Below are positions 21,101 to 28,644 of a stretch of DNA of 64,000 nt, in pieces. Within the stretch, counting starts at the first letter, position 1. The number at the start of each line of letters is the position of its first letter. Source of the DNA: Gordius sp. MW1 (Eukaryota; Nematomorpha; Gordioida; Gordea; Gordiidae). The notes under the pieces were generated by a model, which did not search any database, was not told where the DNA came from, and saw nothing but the letters and a program-made list of their open reading frames with translations. Made by a program: the position numbers and the translations under genes. The DNA lies in contig OZ038532.1 in assembly GCA_964036665.1 (NCBI GenBank), positions 21,293,037 through 21,357,036 on the forward strand. Direction: 5' to 3'.

Positions 21101-23609
21101 CTGTTTTAGTTTATTTACAAGTTTACGTGGGTACCTTGTGATTCTAAATGAATTGTTTCAAAATAAGCAACATTTATAGGAGAATATAGATACCTAGTAA
21201 TTGAAACTTTATTATACTCAGCGCAGGAATAGAATTTGGTATTACATTAGATCTCAAATATTCTCTTTCTGTTTTAGATGCTGGTTGACCCACCCTCTGT
21301 TTAATATCGACTATTAGTTGATTTTCCTTAATTGTTAGCTATTGGCTTATGTTTACGAAGCTCAACTTTAAGTTCCTTTTAACTTAATTTTAGGTTTATT
21401 TAAACTTACTTAAAGTTTGTAAAATTTAGTCTATGGCTACAACGTATTTAGTGGTTTCAAGATAAATTGAAATTATTTTTGTGTCATAACTCGCACACCA
21501 AGCGGAGCACAAGCATTTAGACTCCTTCCTATGTAGAATTTCAGATTTATAAAACTTTTGACGCTTCTGGTCGGTTTTGATCGGCATAGGCATAGCCAAG
21601 AGGGGGTTCTTAAATTTAAATTTCAACAAATGATCATTTTGCCCCTCCCTAGATCATTATTGCCCACCTCTAATTCCAGTGCTCGCTACACCCATGCCAG
21701 GGTAAACTAATGAATAATATGAGGTATACAATATTATCAAAAACATCATTATAATAAAGTAAATTTTAATGATAGGCTCTTTATCATCTACCAAGATCAA
21801 GAATTCGAGCCCCGTTCCCCCTAATCCCTTAGGTAGTAGGCATGCTAGATTTTTTCAACGTTTTCAATCCATGACTACTCCCACCTTAACCCACGCCAAT
21901 AGCAACAATGCACAGTCTCTGCCCTGGAGTGCCCTATCGCCCGGCCCGAGTCCAACGGATAGTACTGCCCCACTCATTTCCTGTCAAAGTGAGACTTTGT
22001 TGAGATGTGGGGCGTAGCCAAGGGGGGGCACCCTTTAAATTCAAAAATTTGTTGAAATTTATTAATTATGACTAAATTTTCAAAAAATGTTCAGCCCCTC
22101 CCTATTCTATTTACAATGCTGGCTACGCCCATGTATAGGCTCGTTTAAATTATACATTCACTCATATCTCTAAGCTTTCAAATGTTTTTTGGTGATGTTC
22201 AAATCGTGGATCTTGATATATATAGGAACGTTAATTCTTTTCTCTTGAAAGAGTGAGAATAAGTTTATATTTAGATATGAACAATTTAGGTACTATAGAT
22301 GTCTCCGTGCATAGACTAGTGATGGTGAAACGCATAGCACCAGCGCGTGTAGCGCCTCCCATCTTACATAGCATAGTCACTTGGAGGCGCTAGAGGTGAA
22401 GCTTATAGTCACATAAGGCGCTAGAGCTATAGCGCCCGCTATAGCTCTGCGCCTTATGTAACTATGAGCTATAGCTATAGCGCCTCTAAGTGACTATGTG
22501 CTATAACTTTAGCGCCTATCAAACGCTATTTCACCATCACTAGCATAGACTACATAGACCGCTCATGCCATATGTTTCATATGGTAAAATGTGTACCATC
22601 AAATACTCTACCATTTTGAATTTAAATATCTCCCGTGTCTTTCTGCAGTGTACCCCCTTGTTAAAACAAAATAAGATTTACCTTCCTCATTAATTAATAA
22701 ATAAAAAAGAATGTTAATAAATGATTATTCAATAAACTAAAGCTATAACATCACATCATCTCAGTATTTTTATTTTAATGAATTTTGCGAATGATATATA
22801 TTTTAAAATGCTGTTTTTAATGTTCAACTAGCTCAATATTTTTTTATTACGTTCTAAATGCATTTTAAACAATCAAAATTACTTTAATCTATATACCCTC
22901 CCTCATTTGTGCACATTTCAAAATGGCGTACGATACACTTATTTAAAGGCGATTAGCAGTCTAGTCTATGTCTTCATGGAAGCAAATAATACGTTTTTCC
23001 AACTGTCTTTTCGAGACACACCATTATAAACTTTTGTAGTGTAGAACACCAGCTTGATTTAAGGTAACATCTTGTATGTGAAAACAAATATAATGATTAT
23101 ACTAAAATTTTAGAGCTAAATCTGCCATACGTTTTAACCTAAAAATTTATGATATTAAGTGTAAGTTTTTTGTCCTTGAAGTTCATGTTAATATTTGCTG
23201 TAAATAAGTGATCAGAGCATTGAACTAAGGGAAGTTCTTGATATACCATAGCGATATCATCTATTATTTAACTTTTATTAAATAATTGCATATGTTGATT
23301 CTACTTTTAAAAGCTTCGCCTTTCAATCACTTCTCAGACGTAACCTTAATCTTCGGACAAAACGCGAAAATTGCACAAAATACCGATGATACACAGCTTA
23401 AAAGAAATGCCGACCGTGATGTATTTACATTTTGTCAAAGTCCTTCAAACATTGTATCAAACAATATACCACCACCCCTGCCCCCTAAAATGTTGTTGAG
23501 AGGGGTAACACTTCCCCCTCCTCTACCCCCTAGACAAAATGCTAGTCACCCACCCCCTCTCCCACCCAAATCTTTCAAAACTAAATTACGCCGAGATGAT
23601 CCGCTATGA
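2590..23609 (+). CDS. Sos: Son of sevenless (Sos), Ras guanine-nucleotide exchange factor, 5' end missing
   Basis: Sos promotes GDP release from Ras at the plasma membrane after recruitment by Drk/Grb2. I assembled 27 exons by homology, AG/GT borders and codon phase: 2590-2692, 2727-2864, 2938-3021, 3078-3158, 3238-3495, 3876-4016, 5047-5151, 8180-8281, 8394-8488, 8609-8751, 9663-9956, 10644-10815, 11158-11247, 11338-11408, 13008-13140, 14914-15132, 15726-15882, 16499-16600, 16671-16826, 17343-17525, 17949-18069, 18309-18511, 19058-19174, 19673-19790, 20310-20492, 21776-22006, 23314-23609. They total 4096 nt, 1364 codons plus TGA, close to the ~1300-1600 aa of animal Sos. Domain order is histone folds, DH, PH, REM, CDC25, proline-rich tail. 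The first exon enters with one base of a split codon, so the start and ~50 codons lie upstream and were not found. Phase is consistent at every junction. The donor of exon 9 was chosen by phase and is the weakest border. Confidence 0.95.
4604..4806. mobile_element. Palindromic MITE, GTTGTAAAAACGGCTG family
   Basis: The left end reads 'agtgttgtaaaaacggct' and the right end 'agccgtttttgcaacact', near-perfect inverted repeats, with internal 'ggtcgacc' and 'agtcgac' boxes. It lies in the Sos intron 4017-5046. Six related copies occur in this window; the 31920 copy shows an 8-bp target duplication. Confidence 0.8.
5607..6489 (-). pseudogene. Retroelement C-terminus: Cys/His motif plus restriction-like endonuclease
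   Basis: Two overlapping frames (6489-6133 and 6188-5607) carry the thumb and tail region. Near the end are [52 protein letters not shown] and a stop. The CxxC...H motif followed by the RPDG nuclease motif marks the restriction-like endonuclease type. The frame ends just after RPDG, so the remaining catalytic residues are lost. A relative is at 54983-55470. Confidence 0.65.
6640..7347 (-). pseudogene. Reverse transcriptase fragment
   Basis: Motifs in order are [65 protein letters not shown] and, a little downstream in another frame, YLDDGT (codons at about 6664-6675). The catalytic YxDD is therefore present, but the domain is spread over three frames, with breaks near 6940 and 6695, so it cannot make active enzyme. 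Confidence 0.8.
7879..8106 (-). pseudogene. Retroelement N-terminus with C2H2 zinc finger
   Basis: The reading frame holds one C-x2-C-x12-H-x4-H finger (CHRC...HMHGSH), the kind of DNA-binding motif found at the start of R2-like LINE proteins. It then runs into stops before the reverse transcriptase. The first residues ([13 protein letters not shown]) are mirrored at the other end of the element on the opposite strand ([13 protein letters not shown] at about 5377). Confidence 0.6.
8780..8953. mobile_element. MITE, CATGGGCGTAGCC family, with target duplication
   Basis: It is a 174-bp element with termini 'catgggcgtagccaat' and 'ctggctacgcccatg'. It is flanked by 'atctaatc' (8772-8779) and 'atctaatt' (8954-8961), an 8-bp duplication with one change, which fits hAT-type transposition. 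It sits 28 bp after Sos exon 10. Confidence 0.82.
9663..11408 (+). other. Sos: Sos PH domain and PH-REM linker, exons 11-14
   Basis: Exon 10 ends LLM plus a split Glu codon, and exon 11 continues EGSLGKL, giving the first PH strand. [16 protein letters not shown] follows (usual form FLFDGLLVLCK), with a Thr/Ser/Arg-rich loop longer than in vertebrate Sos and then [14 protein letters not shown]. Exon 12 holds DYKYAFEL, a long insertion, and [15 protein letters not shown] with the conserved C-terminal Trp. Exons 13-14 ([10 protein letters not shown]...LKDTYRFAQPD...HPIVK) form the linker to REM. Exon 11 is more GC-rich than its surroundings. Confidence 0.9.
10325..11008. repeat. GC-rich 'CCCGAC' repeat remnants flanking Sos exon 12
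   Basis: Clusters of 'gcccgaccc' and 'gggtcggg' occur at 10325-10600 and again at 10867-11008, on either side of exon 12. The right part starts 'tagagactgcaaaatcact' and ends 'cgtgcaggtctctta', like the hAT-type MITE at 31481-31655. They are probably old copies of one family; ends and target duplication are unclear. Confidence 0.5.
12287..12906. mobile_element. Palindromic MITE split by an RTE LINE fragment
   Basis: It starts 'tagtgttgta' and ends 'tttttacaacacta', with the family's internal 'gtcgaccactaggcttagtc'. The element is divided at 12415-12848 by a younger LINE insertion flanked by a 9-bp duplication. It lies in the Sos intron before exon 15. Confidence 0.8.
12424..12839 (+). mobile_element. 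5'-truncated RTE-like LINE inserted in the MITE
   Basis: The fragment is bounded by 'agttgaccg' at 12415-12423 and again at 12840-12848. Its open frame, 12430-12819, encodes the RTE C-terminal tail: [34 protein letters not shown], and [15 protein letters not shown]. It ends in a GAA-repeat tail (12827-12840), as expected for a 3' terminus. The uninterrupted frame implies a recent insertion. A full-size relative is at 57852-60899. Confidence 0.9.
13210..14507. mobile_element. Non-autonomous hAT-type element, 1.3 kb, 8-bp target duplication
   Basis: It is bounded by perfect 'ttagttac' copies at 13202-13209 and 14508-14515. The ends are 'tagtg...' and '...cacta', with inner terminal blocks rich in 'ctcgtctcgg' and its complement. 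The centre is AT-rich with no transposase frame. It lies in the Sos intron between exons 15 and 16. Confidence 0.85.
14593..14874. mobile_element. PIF/Harbinger-type MITE, 282 bp
   Basis: Terminal inverted repeats are 'cacaggtctacaa' and 'ttgtagacctgtg', flanked by TTA on both sides (14590-14592, 14875-14877). A 3-bp TTA duplication is the usual mark of PIF/Harbinger elements. Internal arms also pair ('ctgatagagaattt' with 'aaatctctatcag'). It ends 39 bp before Sos exon 16. Confidence 0.75.
15178..15325. repeat. GC-rich repeat remnant
   Basis: This holds 'cgcccagcccggcccggctcg' type sequence and ends near 'tctgcaggcctcta', like the termini of the CCCGAC repeats at 10.3-11.0 kb and of the hAT at 61.1 kb. 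No target duplication is seen. Confidence 0.4.
16499..19174 (+). other. Sos: Sos CDC25 catalytic domain, exons 18-23
   Basis: The RasGEF core is intact: [118 protein letters not shown], and [10 protein letters not shown] then KSLEIEP at the end. These are the signatures around the helical hairpin that opens switch 1 of Ras. No frameshift or stop is seen, so the catalytic part looks functional. Confidence 0.95.
17748..17907. mobile_element. MITE, CATGGGCGTAGCC family, exact 8-bp target duplication
   Basis: It is a 160-bp element with ends 'catgggcgtagcc' and 'ggctacggccatg', flanked by perfect 'tgcattac' at 17740-17747 and 17908-17915. This is the clearest evidence that the family makes 8-bp duplications like hAT elements. 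It sits 41 bp before Sos exon 21. Confidence 0.88.
19378..19590. repeat. Possible MITE with TAGACTGCTCAT-type ends
   Basis: The left side reads 'atagacttaatagactgctcat' followed by 'accgccattttaaaa'; the right ends 'cgttagtctat'. Similar arms occur near 2300-2370, 10100-10250, 22553-22976 and 25375-25447 ('aaaatggcg...agcagtctatg'), so this is a family with inverted 'catagactgct' ends. Borders are approximate. Confidence 0.45.
19985..20140. mobile_element. MITE, CATGGGCGTAGCC family, degraded
   Basis: It starts 'catgtgcgttgccag' and continues with the family's 'tgagggggggcagtaatga', then a C-run and 'ccttggctta'. Both ends are mutated. It lies in the Sos intron between exons 24 and 25. Confidence 0.6.
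21584..21696. mobile_element. MITE, CATGGGCGTAGCC family, degraded
   Basis: It runs from 'cataggcatagccaag' to 'ctcgctacacccatg', with the inner 'tgatcattttgcccctccct' typical of the family. It lies 80 bp before Sos exon 26. Confidence 0.65.
22007..22133. mobile_element. MITE abutting the splice donor of Sos exon 26
   Basis: Left terminus 'tggggcgtagccaaggg', right terminus 'tggctacgcccatg'. Its left edge coincides with the end of exon 26: codon phase requires the donor GT at 22007-22008, whose T and following bases belong to the MITE end. Without splicing, the frame reads CGA then TAG inside the MITE. Confidence 0.75.
22317..22542. mobile_element. Hairpin MITE, 226 bp, hAT-type
   Basis: The ends are 'tagtgatggtgaaacgc' and 'tttcaccatcacta', flanked by perfect 8-bp 'gcatagac' (22309-22316 and 22543-22550). 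Nearly the whole element is self-complementary, with repeated 'tatagcgcc' and 'ggcgct' blocks, so it can fold into one long hairpin. A damaged relative is near 52580-52745. Confidence 0.88.
22553..22976. mobile_element. Possible MITE with CATAGACNGCTCAT ends
   Basis: Left end 'catagaccgctcatgcc', right end 'gcagtctagtctatg', with inner arms 'accattttgaattt' and 'tttcaaaatggcg'. It lies beside the hairpin MITE in the last Sos intron. The target duplication is unclear. Confidence 0.5.
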
Positions 23610-23666
23610 AAAACTGCTACTTTCATTATATCCGAGCAAATATGCGTTTTTTGTATTACTTCATAG

Positions 23667-24075
23667 TAGTGTTGGAAAAACGGCAGGGTTTTGTTTGGTC
23701 GACCTTTGGTTTTCGTCGACTAAATATAAACAAACCAAAGGTTTAACCAAAAAAGCATTGGTCTGTTTATGCGTTTTAAAAAATTTCCAGTAGCTGTTTG
23801 TCAAGCTTCTTTAGATATTTGGATAAGGTGTGATGCTCGGCTATCCAGGCCTGACAGCCGTGGTGACGATGTGATTTTTAATCTTTTTTGAAATAAGTGC
23901 CAGAGGCGGGATTGAACCTGCGAGCTCTTGCTTCAAAGACTAAACCTCTACCCACTACGCCACTACGCCCCCTGTTTATGCCTTTAAGATGACCAAAAAA
24001 CCTTTGGTCTATCTATGTTTAGTCGACTAAAATCAAAAGTCGACCTAACAAAACCCAGCCGTTTTTACATCACTA
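23667..24075. mobile_element. Palindromic MITE carrying a SINE
   Basis: It begins 'tagtgttggaaaaacggc' and ends 'gccgtttttacatcacta', just downstream of the Sos stop codon. The interior is split at 23777-23971 by a tRNA-headed SINE. Flanks 'acttcata' and 'actttata' are only a rough duplication. Confidence 0.8.
23777..23971 (-). mobile_element. tRNA-derived SINE, full length, with 14-bp target duplication
   Basis: On the minus strand the 5' end is tRNA-like: an A-box-like 'tggcgtagtgggtagagg' (about 23945-23962) and a B box 'ggttcaatccc' (23908-23918), spaced as in a tRNA with anticodon-arm-like sequence between. A ~100-bp unrelated body and a short 'aaattttttaa' tail follow. It is flanked by 'ctgtttatgcgttt' (23763-23776) and 'ctgtttatgccttt' (23972-23985). 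Both Pol III promoter boxes look intact. Confidence 0.85.
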
Positions 24076-24516
24076 CTTTATAGATTATTATCATTTTTAT
24101 GGTAGCGATGTAGTTACAACTTTTTGTAGTATTAACTTATCTTATATAGGGATAGTTTTATTATTGATCAAATTCAAAAACTAAATCTATTATTCGCATG
24201 AATCATTGTTAATGATAAATAAATTATTTGGTAGATATAATTTATTTAAATATAAGGAATCGCCCGAGCGTTTTAGCATATAAAGTATATGACTACTCAT
24301 AATTTTTGGTGTTTTTAAGGAGCATATGTGTGTCAGAGATATGCGGAGGGGGGTTAATTGATTATTTCTTTTGCCAACTTAATGCCAATGTTATAAATAC
24401 GATGAATAATACGAGAATTTATTTTATATTGATAAAAACGGTTTTTGTGAAGAGGAATTCTTCAATGTGGCTTAGGAGGCGCAAATTGTATATATTTTTT
24501 ACGGTCCTAACAATTA

Positions 24517-24654
24517 TAGTTGTAAAAACAACTGGGTTTGGTTTGGTTTGGTCGACCTTTGGTTTAGTCGATTAAACATAAACAGGCCAAAGGCCAAGGT
24601 CGACTAAAAAAACCTAGGTCAACTAAACAAAACCCAGCCGTTTTTATAACACTA
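24517..24654. mobile_element. Palindromic MITE, shortened copy
   Basis: Ends 'tagttgtaaaaacaactgg' and 'gccgtttttataacacta' with 'ggtcgac' boxes between. It is an internally deleted member of the GTTGTAAAAACGGCTG family, about 440 bp after the SINE-bearing copy. Confidence 0.7.
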
Positions 24655-26169
24655 CTTTAAACCATAATCACAGAAAAAATTGGAGCAACAAAAGTGTCAA
24701 TTGCAAAAGATTGTCAAAAAATATAAGATAAGTAAAATGAAGAAGAAAAGAAAAAGTTGAACCTTTATTAATTTTATTGATAGTTATATTTATTTGGGTC
24801 ATCATATGACCAATTTAAATTTAATACCATGCCACTAGTGCCTTTATTCATTGGCATTGCAAAGAATAGTTTTTAAAATATAAAAAACATAAATTTAAAT
24901 ATAATAAATAAAATATTTTCTTATATAATCCGTTCTATTATTTTTAGTAATTGTATAGTAACCTAATTGAGATTTAGTACATTTAAAAGTTTTAATTATT
25001 TTAAAAGTGCTTTTCACAATTATTCCCATAATAATGTATTATGTAATTGATATATATTAGAATAATGTTTTAGATGATGATATTATGTTGAAGGATTTAT
25101 AAACTGAAGACAATAATTTTTACGGCTATGATATTAGTAGAATATCAATATGTGAATAGCTTTAGAAAAATTCCGTTATTACCAAAGTAATAAAGAATTT
25201 TTTAATAGACCACCTCTAGAATATAACTACAAGATGAGAAATATATACATAATTTTTTCTGGTTAAGAACCAATAAAAACATCCACGCTTTACTATAACA
25301 GAGAAATATCAGCGGGGGTGGGGGGCAGAGAAAGATGAGAAAGGAAGTCGCCACGACTAATATATAACTAGTACCTCTTTATTCGTGCACATTTTAAAAT
25401 GGCGGAAAAAATGGTACACCTATTTAATGCTGATAAGCAGTCTATGGTTATAATAACATGTATACAATACTTTGCCATTTTTTAATTAGAAAGAAAAATA
25501 GATAGCCTTACCATATGAAAAGAGGAAAGTAGTGAATGAAGAGAGTTATGTGTTAGTAAGCATCGCTTATATATTACCTACTCTACTTACTATTCAACAT
25601 TTTTCCAGCCATAATGGAAGAAATTATGGTAAGATAAAATGGTTTATATTAACAGGGATAAGTTTAAATAAAGAGGTGTAACAAGAAAAAAAATTACCGT
25701 CTTGTAGATCAATCAATGGTCTCTAGGATTTTATAAATGTTATTGAAAATAAATTAAAAATGCCGGGAATATAGTCTCAAAAAGATAGAAAGGCCATTTT
25801 TTGTAAATTTAACCTCCTTTATAGTAGCGTAGGCAAGGGGGAGGTTTTGGGTTAGAACCCCCCCCCCCCCCCCCATAGACTAAAAAATAATATTTTCCCG
25901 GTTATTAAGGAAAACTCAAGGGTATTGAGATGTCTAATAGAATGACACCACTTGTGATTCTGACGATGATATGTAATATATCGATGATTATTATATATTT
26001 GACTAGGTAGGGGAAAATATTAATGTATCGGCATGAGGAATAATTCTTTTATTTTTTATAAGAATAGTTTTATTTAATAAAAAGGAGAGTGTGTGTAGTG
26101 AAGAGATCTTCGGGAAAGGTTAAGAAATTGATAGCAGATGTTAATGGCATAAAAATGACGTATATAATA
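24655..26169. other. Intergenic AT-rich DNA between Sos and TTC14
   Basis: No convincing coding exon on either strand. It contains an arm of the CATAGACTGCT-type MITE near 25375-25447 and a G/C homopolymer patch at 25825-25880 with 'agtagcgtaggcaaggggg', which looks like a half MITE. The rest is low-complexity AT. Confidence 0.5.
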
Positions 26170-26177
26170 CAAGCTAT

Positions 26178-26872
26178 TAGGGCTGCACCGATATCAAATT
26201 TTTAACCGATACTACCGATATTTAAATAAATATACCGATACCAATATTTTACATCTTATAAAAATTAGACTTGTTAATATTTATAATGCTTTATTTAAAA
26301 TATTCCAGAAAATTTTTCATAAATAGTAATTTTTCGATAGTCTCAGGTAGAAGAGATCTTCTATGTGGACTATCAATATCACCATTTATACTAAAAATAG
26401 ATTCAGAAGGGATAGATGTGGAAATAATTCCAAATTAATGACTTGCTTTTAGACCTAAATATAATTTAATTTTAAAATTAAATAAAGTAAACGTAAGGCC
26501 ATTTGAATTAATAATACACAACATAGAATCTTATTCTAATTTAAAATATTTTAAATGCTTTGTTGATAAATATTATATATATTAAAAATCGTATATACAA
26601 TATATAATATAAAAATACAAACATTATATTATAAATTGTAAATACGAACTAACTTACATAATAATATAAATAAGTGGCGGTAGAAATTTGAATGAATGAA
26701 TCAATGAAAAAATAAATTAGATTTAAGAGCAATTAAGTAATATTTAATTTAAAAAGTATATAGATATACAGCTCTAACAAATATAATATTTGTAAAAAAA
26801 GTTTCAAGTATCGGTATCGGTACTACGATTAATATCGGTATCGGTACCGACACGGATATCGGTGCAGCCCTA
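26178..26872. mobile_element. Non-autonomous hAT-type element, 695 bp
   Basis: Terminal inverted repeats 'tagggctgcaccgatatc' and its exact complement, flanked by perfect 8-bp 'caagctat' at 26170-26177 and 26873-26880. Just inside both ends are multiple 'ggtatcggta'/'taccgata' units, subterminal repeats of the sort bound by hAT transposases. There is no open transposase frame. Confidence 0.92.
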
Positions 26873-26880
26873 CAAGCTAT

Positions 26881-28640
26881 AATTCGAGAAATGCAATCGC
26901 CTTCGCGTGCGTGTTAGTCCGCGGTATGTGTATCTCTTTTTAACCCTCGAGAGCATTCGTGGGACACCACGGACCCTACTATAGTTATAAACTTAAATAT
27001 AAAACGCGTTTAAAGGCGAAGTGATCTCGCCTTTTTAATAAATGTAATATCGAAGATTAGGCGGCATCTTGGGGGATGAAGGTCAAACTATCCTGTTCTT
27101 TTTTGTCATACGCATTGGATCATATCTTAATTATTTGCAAATTTAAACGTTTAAGAGTTTTTATAAGCAAGGTACTGAACAAAAACTGACTTAAGGGATC
27201 GGAACCAAAAATATGTAAAACAGCATAATTGTTTTTAAAATGAAATATGGTTTGCTAAAGTATTATATTGGAATTTTCTGTAAAATTTATTTCAAATTTT
27301 ATAAGCTATGTTTTTAATTTTTTTAAACACTAGATTTTTTATTTCCTTATTTCCCAGAGTCCTTTTGAACTAAGTGTTTTAGAGGCAAGGATTATATGAT
27401 TTATATGATCCGTACAAGTAAACTTCATGTCTCAGACAAGTGATGCGGGAAGAGTAGCCTTTATGTTTTGAGGCTAAGGAACTTCAGTTAGGGGGACAAG
27501 AGTTGATTCAGTCTGTTCTTTAGAAAATCTCTTTCTGGGAATAATACTTTCAAAAACACTCTTTATTGCTTCAAATAGGATATTGTAAATTTCGAGATGA
27601 CGGGCCCATAGGGCGTTGGGGAGGGGGTTTGGATGTGAAAATCAACGCGTTCGGTGGTGAATGTAATACAATTATCTGTTTAATAGTTCAGGTGAATATA
27701 CAATAGGGGCTGTATTCTTTCCAGATTACAAGGGGAAGTTTTTTGGGGGAATATTGGGTTGTTACCAGGCTACGCGCAAGACGTCTATATACTGTGTGGA
27801 GAGACGTTCTGGGGTAACAACGTTCTAATTTTCTTTAATTACTGCGGGCCTTTTATATATTTCCCCTTCTGGCTAGGTTCCGATATTCGAAATTCTTTTC
27901 GTTTTTTTTGAACTATTTTTCCGCGCCAAGTTTGAATTTATAGCCCTCCTTTTTCAAGGATTCAGAAATCTTATGACAGTTTTCGTTCTCTGCAACATTT
28001 CCCGGGCCAACCCTTTATTTATAGCCTACCAATTCTAAGTATTAGGTACTTCTATGGTTAATTTCCCTGCCAACTTTTTATTAGCCTGCGAGATTTAAGG
28101 AACCTTGCTTTTTTGATAAGCTTCCTACGTCCTGAGCTCATTATTCGGAGTCAATTATTGATCTACAGCACATCGTTCCTTCTTATATTACGTGCATTCC
28201 TTATAATGGAAGAAACCCAATTGTCATGCGATACATGACAGTACTAATTTTATATTTTTATTTATACCCCATTTCTATATGTAAAATTTAAATTTTGGTT
28301 AACAACTGCATTTTTTATAACATTTCGATTTGATTATTGTTAACCATTGACTTAGAAATTAAATATATGTATATTTAACATTTTTTGCATGGTTATAGCA
28401 TTTTGTGTTTTTAAACTACCAAATTATAATTTTTAAATTATTTTTATAGATACAGAATAAACCTTCTACCATAGTTTAAGAAGAACTACTACTAGCTTTA
28501 CGCTTTGAAATTAATTGTACAAAGATTGTTAAGGTTAATAAAGTATTATTATATATTTTATTATTTTTGATCTCAAATTTTATAGAAATGTTTTAGTGGA
28601 TTATCCTTTTAGACCATTTGGCAAGCTATCATTGATTAAT
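26881..28640. other. Intergenic DNA upstream of TTC14, possible solo LTR
   Basis: No gene is recognised. About 27540-28240 has a different base composition from its flanks. On the minus strand it would begin 'tgtcatgtatcgcatgac' (a short hairpin) and contain 'caataaagagtg', a polyadenylation-like motif. This hints at a solo LTR, but I could not define both ends or a target duplication. The promoter of TTC14 is expected here but is not identifiable. Confidence 0.3.
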
Positions 28641-28644
28641 TTAG

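Larger units (their letters stand above)
19673..23609 (+). other. Sos: Sos C-terminal Ser/Pro-rich tail with SH3-binding motifs, exons 24-27
   Basis: Exons 24-26 are Ser, Thr and Pro rich ([27 protein letters not shown]). The last exon has three class II-type SH3 ligands, PPPLPPK, PPPLPPR and PPPLPPK, within about 35 residues, then a basic end and TGA at 23607-23609. In Sos these bind Drk/Grb2 and tether the exchange factor to activated receptors. The tail is shorter than in mammals. A MITE touches the exon 26 donor (22006/22007). Confidence 0.9.

Noticed and set aside
23881..23971. A functional tRNA gene on the minus strand
   Set aside because: The boxes are good, but the cloverleaf is imperfect and the flanking body, tail and 14-bp duplication show a SINE.
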